This document shows positions 46,865 through 60,100 of a stretch of 64,000 nucleotides of DNA, one piece after another. The first letter of the stretch is position 1, and each line of letters starts with the position of its first letter. The notes beneath the pieces are model-generated. The model had not been told where the DNA came from, made no database searches, and was given only the letters and a program-made list of their open reading frames with translations. The DNA comes from Eutypella sp. D-1 (Eukaryota; Ascomycota; Sordariomycetes; Xylariales; Diatrypaceae): contig JAJTTP010000008.1 in assembly GCA_023313575.1 (NCBI GenBank), positions 620,001 to 684,000 on the forward strand. Direction: 5' to 3'. The position numbers and the translations under genes were made by a program.

Positions 46865-49800
46865 CTAAGCGAACTGGCGCTTGAGCTCTGCCCACCTCTT
46901 CTGCAGGGTCTCGTGTTGGGAGTTGATCTGTAGGGAGCACGCACACACATTAGTTATCTACTACATGCTAACAGGGCGACGGTGGCAGGCTTTGTCAGAC
47001 TTACCTCGGCATAACGCATCTTAGTTTGCACGAGCTGCTCTTCGAGGTCGGCCATCTCCTTCTGGAGCCTCTTGTTGTCCGCGTCGATAGTCTCCATGCG
47101 GTTCGTGAGCTCGTCGCGCTCAGCGTTCCAGGCCTGCTCCAGCTCCTCAGGCTGCTTCTCGATGACGTTGCGCAGTTCCTTGACCTGGCCGACGAGGCTC
47201 TCGTTCTGGTCCTGCAGTTCCTCGTTCTCGACCTTGGTCTGCACCAGGTCCGTCGCCATGGTCGCCGCCTCGCGGTCGCTGGCCTGGAGCCGCTCCTCGA
47301 GCTTGCGGATCTTGACCGCGTAGTTCAGGTTCGTCGTCTTGAGCTTCTGCAGCTCCTCCTCCCGTTCCTTGTCCGCCCGCGTCTTCTCCTCCCACTCCGT
47401 CGTGTAGATCTTGAGGAGCTCGGGCGTCAGCTTGACCTCGCAAGCGTCCCGCACGAGCTGGTCGGCCCGGTAGACTTCCTTGTCGACGCTCGCCGAACTG
47501 CTGCCGAAGAAGCCGTTTTCGAGTAGGCTGCCGGCACTCGGTGCTTGGTCGATATACGCGTCGAACAGTTTGTCTTTGAGGAAGGTGGTGAGCTGACCCA
47601 TGTCGGTCATCTTGAGTAATGTATCCGCATTCTTCTGCATCAACACGACACCAAATCGGAGAATGGCTTCCAGGCCCTCCGAGAAGATAAGGTCATAAAT
47701 TCGCAGGACGAGTTGAAGGGGGAATCTGTAGGCGAATAGGGTGAGGAACCATTGGGTGGCATAAAGGTGGGAAGACACGCCGCGGCGATGCAGGTGGCAG
47801 TACAGAGCCGGCTCGAGGTCTTCCAGTAACCGCTCGAATTGGTAAAGGCGCATATGGAGGCCAGGCATATCCTGGATGAAAAGGTCGCGGAGCTTGTAGT
47901 GGTTCATGAGTCGGACAAGGATGCAGAACGCTTCTTCTTCCGGCATGTTGAAAAGAAGTGGCATGATGAGGAAGTTCATCCCCTGCGCATAACCGACGCC
48001 TTCGTCGAAGAGGGCATACGCCTTGCATACCCCGAACAGTCCCTCCTGGAGTCCGGAGGCGGCGGCATGCTTCGAGTAACTAGTCCTTGCACCCATGTCC
48101 CTCCGGATGGCCTTTTCAAGCTTCGACAAGGCCGCCGCTTCTTCCTTCTCCTTCTTTTTGCGTTCCGCCGCCGTCAGAGCCTGTGTCTTCAGGGCGTCTC
48201 CGCTCTCCGTCGAGGTGGGAGGCGATTTGGTGCCACTAGCGCCAGATTGCTCCGAATGCACCGACGAGGCAGAAGACGCCACGGCCTCCTTCTCGCTGCC
48301 CAGGTTGCCACCATTGCTCGTGCTACTAACGGACGTCGCATTGCTGTGCCTGTTCTTGTCCTTTTCGGACCCGCGGGATGAGAGCTGCTTGTAAGTCGCC
48401 TCGAGCTCCTCGTTCTTGCTCTGTGCCAGGACCTGCCAGACAACCCCCCGGATGACATTGGGAATACCCGTAGCAATCGCTCTATTGAGCTCCTCGGCAC
48501 TCGTCCTGGCAACGGCTGTCGGCCCTTCATAAACGACCGTTTGCCATAGATCCCAGTCCACCTGCCCGTCCACCATCGCTGAAGGGCCAGCTTCGATACC
48601 GGACACAGTGCCCGGGGCTAATGTTGGGTTGGGGCTCAAGGGCATCGGCGAGGTTGGCTGGCCCTCGTAACCGAGTCCTGCTCCCGGACTCGCAATTTCG
48701 AGAGTAGCCGGTCTTGGGGCCATCCCCGGAGTCTTTTCTCCATCTTCATTGTCTGCTAGTGAGATGCCGGCTTCCTCTCGCATTCGTACAAGCTTGAACC
48801 GGTCTCGCAAGCTGTTCCTTGACGGACGAGGAGTGCCATTCACATCCGACCCATCGGTCACCTCGTCCAGCTTGCTCAGCATCATTTCCGGGTTGCTGGT
48901 TAGCGTAGCTATAGAACTAGTCGTATTTCTTCTTGACGTCGCGTTTGTTGGCGGTGAAACTATCACGGGCTCCTTCGATTGCCCGGAGTTACGAGACATC
49001 CAAGAGAAAGGGCTCGTGAATTTTCGGGTTGGGGCGGAAGGCACCGCTTGCTTGTCAGGGGCTCCGTTCGCAGAGGGAGTAGGGGATGGATTGGGACTGG
49101 TCTTGGAAACAGGCGATTCTGTGCTCGAGGGATTGTTTGCAGGAGACCAGGGCATCGAAACAAAGTTGCTAAGTGACATTTTCTTCGCGGGCGCCTTCTG
49201 AGGTACAAGTGGTGCTGCTGCTGCTGCTGTTGCTGCTGTTGCTGCTGTTGCTGGTGTCTCCTCTGGAATCCGATTAGTTAGCCCTGTTCCTAGTCATCGG
49301 GTCTTGGGTATGATATGGTTTCCCCCTTCTTCTTATTAACTAACCTTTGGTTTCGGTAGTTCCTGTTCCTGCTCCAGGTCCAGTTCCTGTTTCGATCCCG
49401 GTTCCTTCATCGTTGAGGTCGATGTTGTCCAAGGATGGAGTGTTGGACATGCGCTTGGAAAGACGAGTCGGATCTGTTGTCACTTCGTCTTCGGATGCTT
49501 CATCTTCGGATTCCTTCTCGGGGATCTCCTTGACCTCTGTGGTCGCTGTGTCACCAACCCCCTGTTCATCCTGCTTATCCAGCTTGAACGACGCCGGGAC
49601 TGGCTTTTCTTCTTCTTCTGGGGAGTCCGACGTATCATCCGTAGTCTCGCTGACTGGCCGCGTAGATGGCGGGCTGGGGACTTTTCGGTTGGTCAAGGAC
49701 CTAGCTGAACTAGTGTCGACGGCATCTTCGAAGGTATCCTATAGAAACAGACAACGTATGTAAGTAACGAGGATTGATAGCCACAAGGATTGCCACCGCT

Positions 49801-49981
49801 TAGAGCACAGCACAGGAAGAACAGTATAATGCTAGAGCTGGGTATCACGGTAATGTAATGCAGTGAAGATAGATTGGTTGGCCCGTTCACTCACCGTCTC
49901 TTTGTCCGAGGCATCTGGTGACTCAGGATCAGGAATTTCCTTGGTGGAATCTTTGATATGCGTTTCCTCCTGTGCAGACAT
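46865..49981 (-). CDS. gyp5: Rab GTPase-activating protein with TBC domain, Gyp5 family
   Basis: Exons 49895-49981, 49345-49738, 47005-49262 and 46865-46927 give 933 aa; all four splice phases agree, and yeast Gyp5 is about 894 aa. The N-terminal third is acidic and disordered (RLSKRMSNTPSLDNIDLNDE) with an Ala/Thr repeat just after the second intron. The TBC domain runs from about 426 (GIPNVIRGVVWQVL) to about 700. The Arg finger is in IRRDMGART (Arg about 553) and the Gln finger in GYAQG (Gln about 587), so both catalytic residues are present. A low-complexity insertion of about 85 residues lies between the first TBC helix and the Arg finger. The C-terminus is a long coiled coil (about 785-925). 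Gyp5-type GAPs act on Ypt1/Sec4 Rabs in ER-Golgi and exocytic traffic at growth sites. Confidence 0.92.
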
Positions 49982-52900
49982 GCTGCCCGGCACTGGTCGT
50001 CGACGACAAAGACAGGGGGGGTTGGGAGAGAGGACACCTCAGGTTATGAAGTGTGTGTGGTTGAATGAGGCGGGTGCCGGTACCGGTGCCGGTGTTTCAA
50101 GGTTGGTGTTGGTGTTGATGTTGACGTTGATTGTTAATGTTGGTTGGTACAGATGTCGGTGTGTCTGTCCAAGTCCAGGCGTGGAAAATCAGAAAGGCAT
50201 GCAAGCTGTCAACAGACAATGCTGGGGTTCAAAAGAAAAAAAGAGAGAGAAAAGGGAGTTTATCGTATCGTATCGTATCGTACACCGTACGCGTCGAAAC
50301 CAAGACCGTTCACTGAAGCGGATTTAGGGGGAAGGGGGGAGGGTGAGTAAAAAGGATGCAATGTTATCGTTACAACGTTAATGGATTGGTGCAGGAGGTG
50401 TGGTAACTCGGCATGCGTGTTCCCAGCTTCCAAAGCTTCCAAGGCTTCCCCAGGTAGGTTGGTATGTAGAAAGGGAATTTGAAAAAATCAGAAAAAAGGA
50501 GGGAGTCAAACTGAGTTTATGGTATCATGAAAGAGAACTGGACGACAGAATGGGACGACGGAATGGACAGATTGGGTAAAATGGATAGAATCAATATCCA
50601 GTGAAACTTGTCTGTCACTGTACAACTTTTTAAAACGTATGAACCCGGCAAATGTTTTTATTGTTGTTGTTGTAGTAGTTGTTGTTCTTGTCGTTGTCGT
50701 CGTCGTTATGATTGTGTGTTCCTCTTCCAAAGGTTCTCTATCTCTTTCTCTCTCTCTCCTTGTGATGATTTAAAAAGAAGGTCAAGTTGAAAAAATAAAA
50801 AAAGGTATACAAATTTCCTACTTCGTAGACTTTGTATGTAGGGGTTACCTAGTAGTAGACAGAACAGTCCAAGTATGTCCAAGTAGGTAGTATGAATACT
50901 TAGGAAGTAGGTACAGGTCCACGGGCTGCTGTGTTTCTATGGGGTCGACAAGGGTCTACACAAGGTGTTTCTATGTTTCTGTCCAAGCTCCTGGCCTTGG
51001 AGTGGTCCAGGTATGCCCAGGTGTACCTAAGAGTATGTAGTATTCTAAGCTTTAGTCGGGTCGGGTAGATTAAGATTGCTGGCTGGGATCGCCCCATACG
51101 CGTAAACTACCTACTCTGGTCTAGACGGCCTCAGTACCTGGAATTTAGTTCATGGATATAACTACCTAGGTAGGTATGCTCACATGTAATGTAGTGCTGG
51201 ATATCGTACCTGAGAGGTCAGCTATTCTAGGCGCCTTCTAGGAGCTCTTAGGGGCCTGCTAGAGAGCCTCTTAGTTAGGGGTTGGCTGGGATTGCATCAA
51301 TGCATCTAAGCAGTTGTCTGTGCAAAAGAAACATACATAAGGTGTACTAAGTTACCACCTCAAGGTGGTATGCAGAGATAAGGGGGGCTTGGACCTCATG
51401 CTAACGAGATCCAGTTAGCAGTGCATTCTTTCCATTGTTCACCCCCATTAGCCCCCCTGCTGCGTTTTATGAAACTAGCCGTACTTAGGTATATATCTAT
51501 GCATTGCCCCACGCTTAGTTTCCTTCCCAGCTTACCGCTCCAGGGAGTTACTTCCAGGTTGGTGGTTCAATTGGTGGATATGGCACCACTCTCCCGAGGT
51601 CTTCTTATATGTAGGTACCTAAGTACCTAGGTAGGTATTTATCATTGTAGCAGCAGGCGGGGTTTCGAAGTCGCTTAACGCCAATATTTGTAGGCGTTAT
51701 GCCTCAGGATGCTGAGGTAGACGGCCCGGTTATCATATTTCATTATCAAATCCGGCTCTGGAAACGTCTGTCGTTGCTATAGTCATGATCCCCTCTACGG
51801 CGAACCTACTGTACCTAAAAAGGTCGAAAATCTTCTTATAATTCTTATGTGTTTGTTCCCTCAACTTCTGACCTGTAAGTCCTCGGCGTCAGCCAGGTCT
51901 GAATATCTTGACCACGTGTCAGATGATTTCTATTGAATAGCCATTGTTATTAGCTTTGACCATACTGCAGTGCAGCTACTATCTGGCTCCGCCGTATGCA
52001 TAGCCACTCCTTCATGTTGATGCCCGATATCCAAGGGCTCCATTGTTCATACAGTTCAGACATAATAATACGCTTCTCTCATATGCCAAAAACAAAAGAA
52101 AACATGACATTTATGGATGGAATCGTTCTATTTACTTTGCTGTTCTCTATGTATCTGGGCGGACCTATAAAATATGGAAACCCGCCACATCACCATATTA
52201 TTCCTCACCGACCTCCTCAGAGCCCGCTTGGGACTTCGGCCCTGCAAAAGGTTTTCCCTATGAGATCCAAGAAGTTCAATGGCCCCGAGTAAGATATATA
52301 TCGAAGCAACGCCGCAGGTCATGAGAAAGAGAAAGATGATGCTAGTTTCTCTATTCGGGATTCGGACTTTTTTCAGCTCTGCCAGTTGAGCTTTGAATCA
52401 TGATCTAGGTATATGGATGGAATCTTTGCAGGTTGGTACGTAGTAGGCAGATCCACCTTCGCTCCCCCATACCACGGCCGCCCGCGATCATTGGCATGTG
52501 CAGGGTTCGTGCCCACCCAGGAAACCCTGATCCGATTGGTTTACTACGGGCAAGTTAGCTGGGAAGATCGTGCTGGCAAGAACCCTACACAAACATGGAA
52601 TAAGGACGGGCGCGCTACCTATCCAACTACTATGTAGATACTTTATACTATCTCCGTCGAGGGGGAACGCGGCTCTTCGCATGGACTAAAACCGTCTTGC
52701 CGCGTCAGCCCCCCTCATCGCGAAAAGCCAATTACCAGGCTCCCTCTGCACGGCGTCGAACGATTATATGTCGTGTCGAAGAAGCGCCGTTGCAACATCT
52801 CGAGTAGGCAAGTTCTGCCAAAAATTGGAAACCAGTGTGGTGAGTAGTTTTACGAGGTCGTTGGCCATCGGGAACTTCTAGCCACCGCATTCCGTAGTGA

Positions 52901-53929
52901 AGGATGTGGCTGGTCGTCCCGGCCATTCGCATACGGATAGATATGCCCTTTTGTCTCTCTACCTTTGGTGCTTTCCCACTATTTATAACCGGTCGCTAGC
53001 ACGTCACTGGTGGCAGCGGCTTCCAGGATCAGTCTCAACCTTGTGAGCATTGTGGAGGGCAGGTCTATCGGGAAAAGTCAAGCGCCCCAAGATGGATGGC
53101 GTGTGATGATAAACCGTCGGGGGGTGCAACTATCACTTGAGCGCATGGAAAAAAATCAAGCAGGATACCGATGCATATGTCTCTCGCCCGTAAAACACAT
53201 GGTATAAATCTGATGAATTAAAGACAGGAAACCAAATGTCTAGTTACAGGTGCTCTCTTCTCGATTGTCTTACGAGGCTGGTCTTACCCGGACTCGATTC
53301 GTGATCCCAGGCATTATATGCCATATACGAAGTAGCATCTCACGTTTCTCTCCTGATGAACAAGTATTTAATGAAGTCTACTTAAGCAAACACGACCCGG
53401 AAGCTCTACCCCCACCTGATACTTGATTGTGCCCCTTTCGCAGAGTAGACTTGGTATGGAATTGCGGTCTCGAGTCCACTTTGACTCGGGACACATTTGC
53501 TTATGAGACAGGATGTACGCACGAAGGGGCCCCCCAAAAAAAAACTGCGACATATTTCTCGGGCGTGAGGCGTGTGCCCGAGAGAGAGAAAGCCTCGGAA
53601 AATACGAAACGGATTCTTCCCGATACCCCACACCTACCTTCCGGGAGGGCCGGACCAATTTCCATCTTAGATCGGAGGTCTTGGACTTTTGGCCATTCCC
53701 GTAACCCGTTTTCTCCGATGGTGCAACCCCCGATAGCCCCGGCCGCCGATAACGGATAACCCTTGTCGATAAGGCACATTTAGAGCGGGGTTAACCAACA
53801 CAAAAAAAACGAGAAAAATAGGGGAAAAATATTCGCTGGACGAACGAGAGGGGAAACAGTATATATATACACAACAACGCAAAAGTATGAAAACATTAAG
53901 ACGCATAAAGCAACAAAAAAAACGGTATT
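49982..53929. other. Long spacer upstream of gyp5
   Basis: It contains the gyp5 5' leader (with a TCGTA pentamer repeat at about 50262-50282 and GGTGTT/GTTGAT repeats at about 50100-50145) and two TACCTAGGTA palindromes (51163-51172, 51624-51633). Short frames at 51996-52292, 52413-52637 and 53427-53759 lack recognisable domains. I found no transposon. Confidence 0.5.
51163..51172. repeat. Dispersed palindrome TACCTAGGTA (one of at least seven copies)
   Basis: Exact copies also occur at 7662-7671, 25946-25955, 51624-51633, 55277-55286, 56407-56416 and 56711-56720, all outside coding exons. The related palindrome TAGGTACCTA occurs at 7705, 7889, 32866 and 51612. Confidence 0.85.
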
Positions 53930-53936
53930 AAAAAAA
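53930..53936 (-). terminator. RNA polymerase III terminator of tRNA-Ala
   Basis: A run of seven T on the minus strand, 8 nt downstream of the tRNA 3' end. Confidence 0.75.
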
Positions 53937-53944
53937 GAAAGTGG

Positions 53945-54034
53945 TGGACTTGCTGGGAATCGAACCCAGGACCGCTCCCAATTTCTTCGACTGGAAGATG
54001 CTAAGGGAGAATTATACCACTAAACCACAAGCCC
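53945..54034 (-). tRNA. tRNA-Ala(AGC) with an 18-nt intron
   Basis: On the minus strand the acceptor stem pairs GGGCTTG with CAAGTCC, with discriminator A and no encoded CCA. The third pair is G3-U70, the alanine identity element. The anticodon stem is CTCCC/GGGAG and the loop starts TTAGCA, giving anticodon AGC. An 18-nt intron (53981-53998) sits one base after the anticodon, the canonical position. The T arm is CTGGG-TTCGATT-CCCAG. The mature length without intron is 72 nt. A neighbouring T7 run supports transcription by Pol III. Confidence 0.95.
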
Positions 54035-54237
54035 CAAATCCGGTAGGTCGGAAAGAAGAGAAACCCCAGAACACGATTTCCGCGTTCTGGAACGTTGGGA
54101 ATTTTTTTCCGTTAGACGGTGCTATATGGATTGGTTAATACCTAGTTAGCGTAGTGCGGCGCGGCGGCGGTAATTTGGACGGGTCCCCGGAGTCCGACTG
54201 GAACTTCATGTGTACTATATGTCAGTAAGTAATAGTG

Positions 54238-54269
<32 letters not shown>

Positions 54270-57188
54270 GTAGTGATAGTAAGAAGGCTGCAGCTGAATG
54301 AGTAAGCGATTGAGCAACTCTCTCCGTATCTAGACATCTAGAGGTCAGAAGCTGATATGTCACATGTATGTTATTCATGCCCGGGATCATGTAGTCCATG
54401 TAAATAAGCCTTGACGGTAGAAGCTCTGCTGTCAATGTCTCCACGCAGCCAAAGTATGGCCGTATGTTTGTGGGTATGATATCATTGCCCTTTATGAATT
54501 CCAAAATTCCAAGAGACGATGGGCGGGTGGATTCTGGGTAGAAACTACATTCTTCCAAAAAAGACAGAATCCGAGTCAGAAATTTGGCTAGAGACCCAAG
54601 ATGCCGGGTAAGTTCTATATCTCGCTCTACTTCGTCAGCTGAATTGGCTAGGTTCGTAAGCTTGGTCTTATGTATCTGACGAGCTGTTTCAAGATATACT
54701 CATACGCTGAGTAGAGTAGAGCAATAGCGTACGATTTCGTCCTATGTTTTAACTAGGTACCAGCCAGAATCTACGGCGTATGAGTCACACGTGCCTTTCG
54801 AGACCTTTTCGAGTACGACTAGAATATGCTATACGTTGACGTGAACCCGGGGTTTGTTACGCGATCTACACAGTCAGCGAGGGCAAGTTGGCCTGGTATG
54901 CCGAGGACGTTGAGGTCATATGTATGTATGGTCTTCCAAGGTCGCAGGGAGTTAGTGTAGTTGGCCATCATATTATTCAATGAATGGGATCCCCGGCCAT
55001 AAATGGGCTTATAGGCGGCAAGGCGCACTGCGCATGACCAATCAATATTGGAGAGAAGCAAGACGAACCGATTACCGACGCTACCGTTTAAGTAATTATA
55101 TGTCATGAATACCTATAGAGCCTTTCAAAAAGGCTCTCAATCGCTAGAAACGTAAATATTCGTATAAGATTCTAAGGTTAGAGACTGGACTACAACATGG
55201 TATGCAGGTCAAGACTCAATTCCGAGCAGGTAACCAGGGCAGCGTGGAGTTGTCGTAAGGTTAGCAAGGTATGCAGTACCTAGGTATGCTTTTGATGTTA
55301 GGTATGACGCAGTTTGTGACGGGGAAGGGCTGGTTGGCTAGCAGGCGGGATAGTTTTCTAGGCTGCTAAACCTGACGACGTGGGGTAGCTGCTCGGGCCT
55401 GGTTCGAGTTAACAATTAAGGTACGAATGTATCGAATACATGGACGAACAAGCACTTGAGTAAGAAACATCTCTACTTAGGCTTGCTTTTAGGTGTCTTG
55501 GGCTGTTTGTAGGTGGGGTTTTCTTAGGTAGCTAGTACATTGGAGGAGGTCTCCATTAAAGGTACCTACCTCCTAGCAAGAGCAACTGGTAACTGAAGTA
55601 AACGCAAAAATGGAATCGCCTGAGCAGGCTAACATCGGATACCTACCCGGCCTCACAGTACCTATTTTGCTGCGTAAAATACATACCTCTACAGTGTATC
55701 TCTAGGGCTGCCAGATACCTTCTACCTCCTTACTTATAATTACCAGGTAAGGTAGCACTAAGGAAGGTACTTGGAGCTTTTAGTGTAGCAAGGTAATAGG
55801 TAATCAAGGGCGTATCGCACCTGCAACTTTTCCACCACAACCCACAAAGCAGCTTTGCATCTTCCAACCTGAAGGTTTGCATCTCGCATCTCTAACATCT
55901 TTTGCCAACATCAACAACACCCACAACACATCCATAACTCACCAAACCTCACCTTCTCTTCCATTCTCACACCCCTTTGATATCCCATCCATTACTATCT
56001 TCTTTGGCGTAACTAAACAAGAACCACATAACCCTGAAGCTAAGGTTTTCCCTTCCTCTTCAGTTTTTGTCCATCTTCGACCGCCGCTCTCCCCGCCGTC
56101 CGCCACCCGCCGCCTTGCCAAGTCACGAACTTTTTTGAAGGACCAAACGACCTGCACTCGTTTGGAGAAGTCTTCTCGATAACTTCGTCACTTTGCACAG
56201 CTCCCTACCTACCTACCTACCTACCTACGTACCACATACTCAATTTACACAGGTAACGCAGGTATCGGATATCGGATATCTTACTGCCTGCATACATACA
56301 TACATATATCTAGAGTAAGTATTCCACTCTGCAATTTTTTTTTCTTGTTCATGGATTTTAGGCACCGCTAGGGTCTGCTTTTACCTTTTACCTTTTGCCT
56401 CTTACCTACCTAGGTACCTCCCGCCCGTACATACACTTTCACCCCCCCATAATCTGTGGCCCGGGGTTGTCAGCCCTGCATGGAAGTCTCCTGTATGCTG
56501 TGATCTTGACCCTCATATCTGACCAGCCCTTGTCATCTTGAAAAGCAGCATCATTCATTCCCCTTTGCTGCAATACGTCAATACATAAGTACCTAGCTAT
56601 AGGTCTAAATTCAGAAGCTTGAAGCTTGAAGCTTGGACGAAGCGCCTGCGGGCCTATAAACTGCTACGAACCGACTTCCCCTCCCCTCTTTTCCTACATA
56701 TTCAACTATGTACCTAGGTAGCCCTAGAGTACTTCATACTTCTTACTTACTCCTCCATACCTGTACTTAGGTTTAAAAAAAACATCCAACCAATGTCAAT
56801 GAGGCTGATGAATAATCCCTAGGAAGAAGCGAAGCTCAACCCAGCCTTTACACTTTCGTCATCGCGAAACCAACTATCCTTCCGGCATTACTTTCAGCCC
56901 CGCCTCAGCCCTTGCACCACGACAGCACGAAGCTGTAATTTACCTGCTTCCTACTCAGCACCCCACGATCACGAGCTCGACACGTACATATACGCACGCA
57001 TACGCACCCGCACACCTCTAGACGCCTCTACACGATATCGAGACGGAGCATAATCATAGAGGGGTGGTCCAATCTTCTTGGACGCTCCGCATCGGCAAGC
57101 CAAGTTGTCGCCGATCACCTGAACCGTTGGTAGTGGAGGGGGAGTTGATACTTTTCAAAACAGCGGCTCAGCCGCGCCGGTCTTCACC
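54035..57188. other. Spacer and 5' leader of tom1
   Basis: It contains a (GCCT)8 array (54237-54268), a CTAC repeat (about 56204-56229), three AGCTTGA repeats (about 56612-56634) and three TACCTAGGTA palindromes (55277, 56407, 56711). From about 55830 the sequence becomes C/T-rich and probably includes the tom1 promoter and a long leader. A 101-codon frame at 55877-56182 shows no family and looks like leader sequence. Confidence 0.5.
54237..54268. repeat. (GCCT)8 microsatellite
   Basis: Eight uninterrupted GCCT units about 200 bp upstream of the tRNA-Ala 5' end. Confidence 0.85.
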
Positions 57189-60100
57189 ATGGGGAAAATA
57201 ACGAAGACCATTCAAGCCAAGCACAAGGAGTCCTTGGTGAGTATTGTGTTGTTCTCATGTGTCTATCCTGTTTTAAGTCACCTAATATAGCATTGCCAAG
57301 GACCTCTGCTAATCATCATATTCTGTAGTCTCCATGGCTCCAGGAATATGTCGAGGAGACTTCTTCGACACCATTACCACTCTTACCCAAGAGTCTCGCC
57401 ACCTTCCCGACACGATGGCCTTTTCCAAGAGGCGACCTGTATCACTGGATACCCCTGCTCAACAGGTTCGATGGTATCCTAGAATCATTCTGCTCCACGT
57501 ATAAGTTGGATGAGGGTCCGCAAACCCGGGACTTTGCCTGCGACCTTCTACTTGGATCCTCACCAACGACAGAGGGAGATGATCAGTCGAAGAAGACGGC
57601 GGAGTTGTCTGAGCTGGGTTATGGGAAGGACGGCGACATCCATCTGATTGTTTCTATTCTCAAGTTCACACAAATGTTACTGGATCACTGCGGTAACCGT
57701 AGCATCTATGCCAGTAGCTCTCATCTCAACAACCTACTCAACAGTACTGACTTCACCATCGTCTGCGCAACCCTGCGAGTGGGCGTCGAGTTGGCTCAGC
57801 GTTATCAGGCCTCGGTAAAACGTATGGGAATGCACCCTCGCCAGGTTCACACTGCCCTGTTGTCCAACCATTACAATATCGAATTGGATCGTGTTCAACA
57901 GATGGCTCTACCGTTTATCAAGACTCCCATCAACAAGCTGGCTACTCCGCTATCCTTATCAACGCCGACGTCTGCGAGCAAGGGCAAGGAGAAGGCTCAT
58001 GGTGGCGCCACTAAGAACGTGGCGAGTATGTATGCGAATGACCTCTGCGCTCTTGCCAAGGCAGATACCGCCGATACCTCGGAACCCGATTCGCGTTGGA
58101 ATGGGTGGGGAGATGTGAAACTCACGTATTATCCCACATCCAGTGTACCCCAGGAGCAGACTCATCAGACTCTTCCCGAGCGAGGAGGAACCTCATCTAC
58201 TCCGTCAACACCTACCCCCTTGAGGAGGAGCACAACTGCCACCGGTGCGTCGGTTACACCTCGCGCGAGCCGGCAAGGTACCTCGGACGACGGCCCCTCT
58301 TCTATTTCTCGCACACCGGGCGCAGAGCATGAGGAAAACAGCCTGCCTGGCCATAAGACCTTCGAACTTTTACAGTCCGTCGTAGTCTCCACACCAATAT
58401 ACCAGCTCCTGGAACGCGCACCTGCGGATATGCCCAAGGAGACAAAGTATGAGTTGCTGAACCGCTTGCGTGTCGCTAAGGCACTCACGGGGTCAGTTGA
58501 GTCGCGACAACAGGCACTAAAGGCACGTCTTTTAGCCGTTCAGAACCTGGCCTATATCCATGGTGAAAAGACATTCGTCGAGGAAGTCCTTCGACACGAC
58601 CATGACGAACCCCGTCGATTCCAATTAGTGTACCAGCTGGCTGAGTTGATTCACCCGTCTACGGATGGTGCAAATGACATCCCTATCGATTTGCAAGCAA
58701 TCGCTTTGTCTCTGTTGGAAGCCATCGCCAACTTCCACCCCAAATTGCCCGACATCTTCTCTGCCCTGAACGCCACTGTTAACCATGGTGTACTACTTTA
58801 CGTCATTAGAAAGGCTGTTGCGCGCATGGGCCAGGACGACGAGGGTGATCAGTGGTCGGAGGAAGACGAATGGCGGGATAACTTGTTCTCTCTGACCCTT
58901 CATATCACCATGGCGATGACAACTGGTGCGCGTGGTACACCAGAAATCATTTCGGCCGGCTTGCTAGATATCATGGTCGAAATTCTCACAATCAGGTCCA
59001 ACATAGCGGAACGGACATACGGCACCCTTGTGGGGTTCTTAGACAACCTTGTCTACAACGTACAGAGTTCATTGCAGACTCTGGTCAGCGCAGATGGGCT
59101 AGAAGTCATAACCAACTTGGTTACTCATGAAGTTGATCTTGCCAAAAAGCTCACCGCAGATGGAAAGGGGACACCCACAAGTCACCGTTCTCAGATTGTA
59201 GACTACGAGGTGCCATTCTACCAGCAGCAGAACCTCAAGTTCCTGCTTAAGTTCATTCACCACATGATGTCCAATTCATTCGCCTTCGGGGGAAATACAG
59301 ACCGTCTGTTGAGGAATCTAGTCGACAAGACGGACCTGCTTGGGAGCATCCGCGACATCATCGAGAACAAATCGCGCTTTGGCTCCTTGGTATGGACAAA
59401 TTCTGTGACCATCCTGAGTGATTTCCTGAACAACGACCCAACCAGTTTCGCAGCGATTTCCGAGGCTGGTCTTGTGCAAAGTTTCCTCGAGGCCGTAACT
59501 GGACGGCCGGTCGTTACGCGCCAGCCTGACAGCGCCGAAACCGACGATGGCTCCTCGGAGCGTCCTGGTTCAGCAGATCTAGAGCATGACACTCGGCCGC
59601 ACCCTCCGCCACCTGAGGTACTCAGCGCGCCTCGAGAAAGACCTCCAGCTCACGGCATTATCGCTTCCAGCGATGCCATCTCGATTGTCCCGACTGTACT
59701 TGATGCCATATCCCTGAACAACCTCGGCTTAAAGATGGTCGTATCTTCGCATGCTTTTGATAGCTATTTCGAGATTTTCGAGAGCCCTGAACATGTCCGA
59801 TTAATCGCAACAGACTCTGAACTTGCTAATACCATTGGCACGCATTTCGATGAACTCGCGCGGCACCATCCTAGTCTCAGACCAGCTATTGGCAATGCTG
59901 TTCTAGATATGGTCGCCCGAGTGACTCATCTCGCCCGGGTCAAAGCAGAAAGTTCAGGATGGGGTGCGAAACTTATCCTTAGAGACGCGGAAGGCAAAGA
60001 CATCGTGGCCGATGACCAGCTAATGAGCCATCCATGGACACCCCCCGCAGATGAGGGCAAGGGCAAAGCGCCTTCCGACCGCGATGTCCCTGACGTTGCG

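Noticed and set aside
55877..56182. A 101-codon frame upstream of tom1
   Set aside because: The composition follows the C/T-rich leader, there is no recognisable domain, and it lies inside the probable tom1 5' leader.
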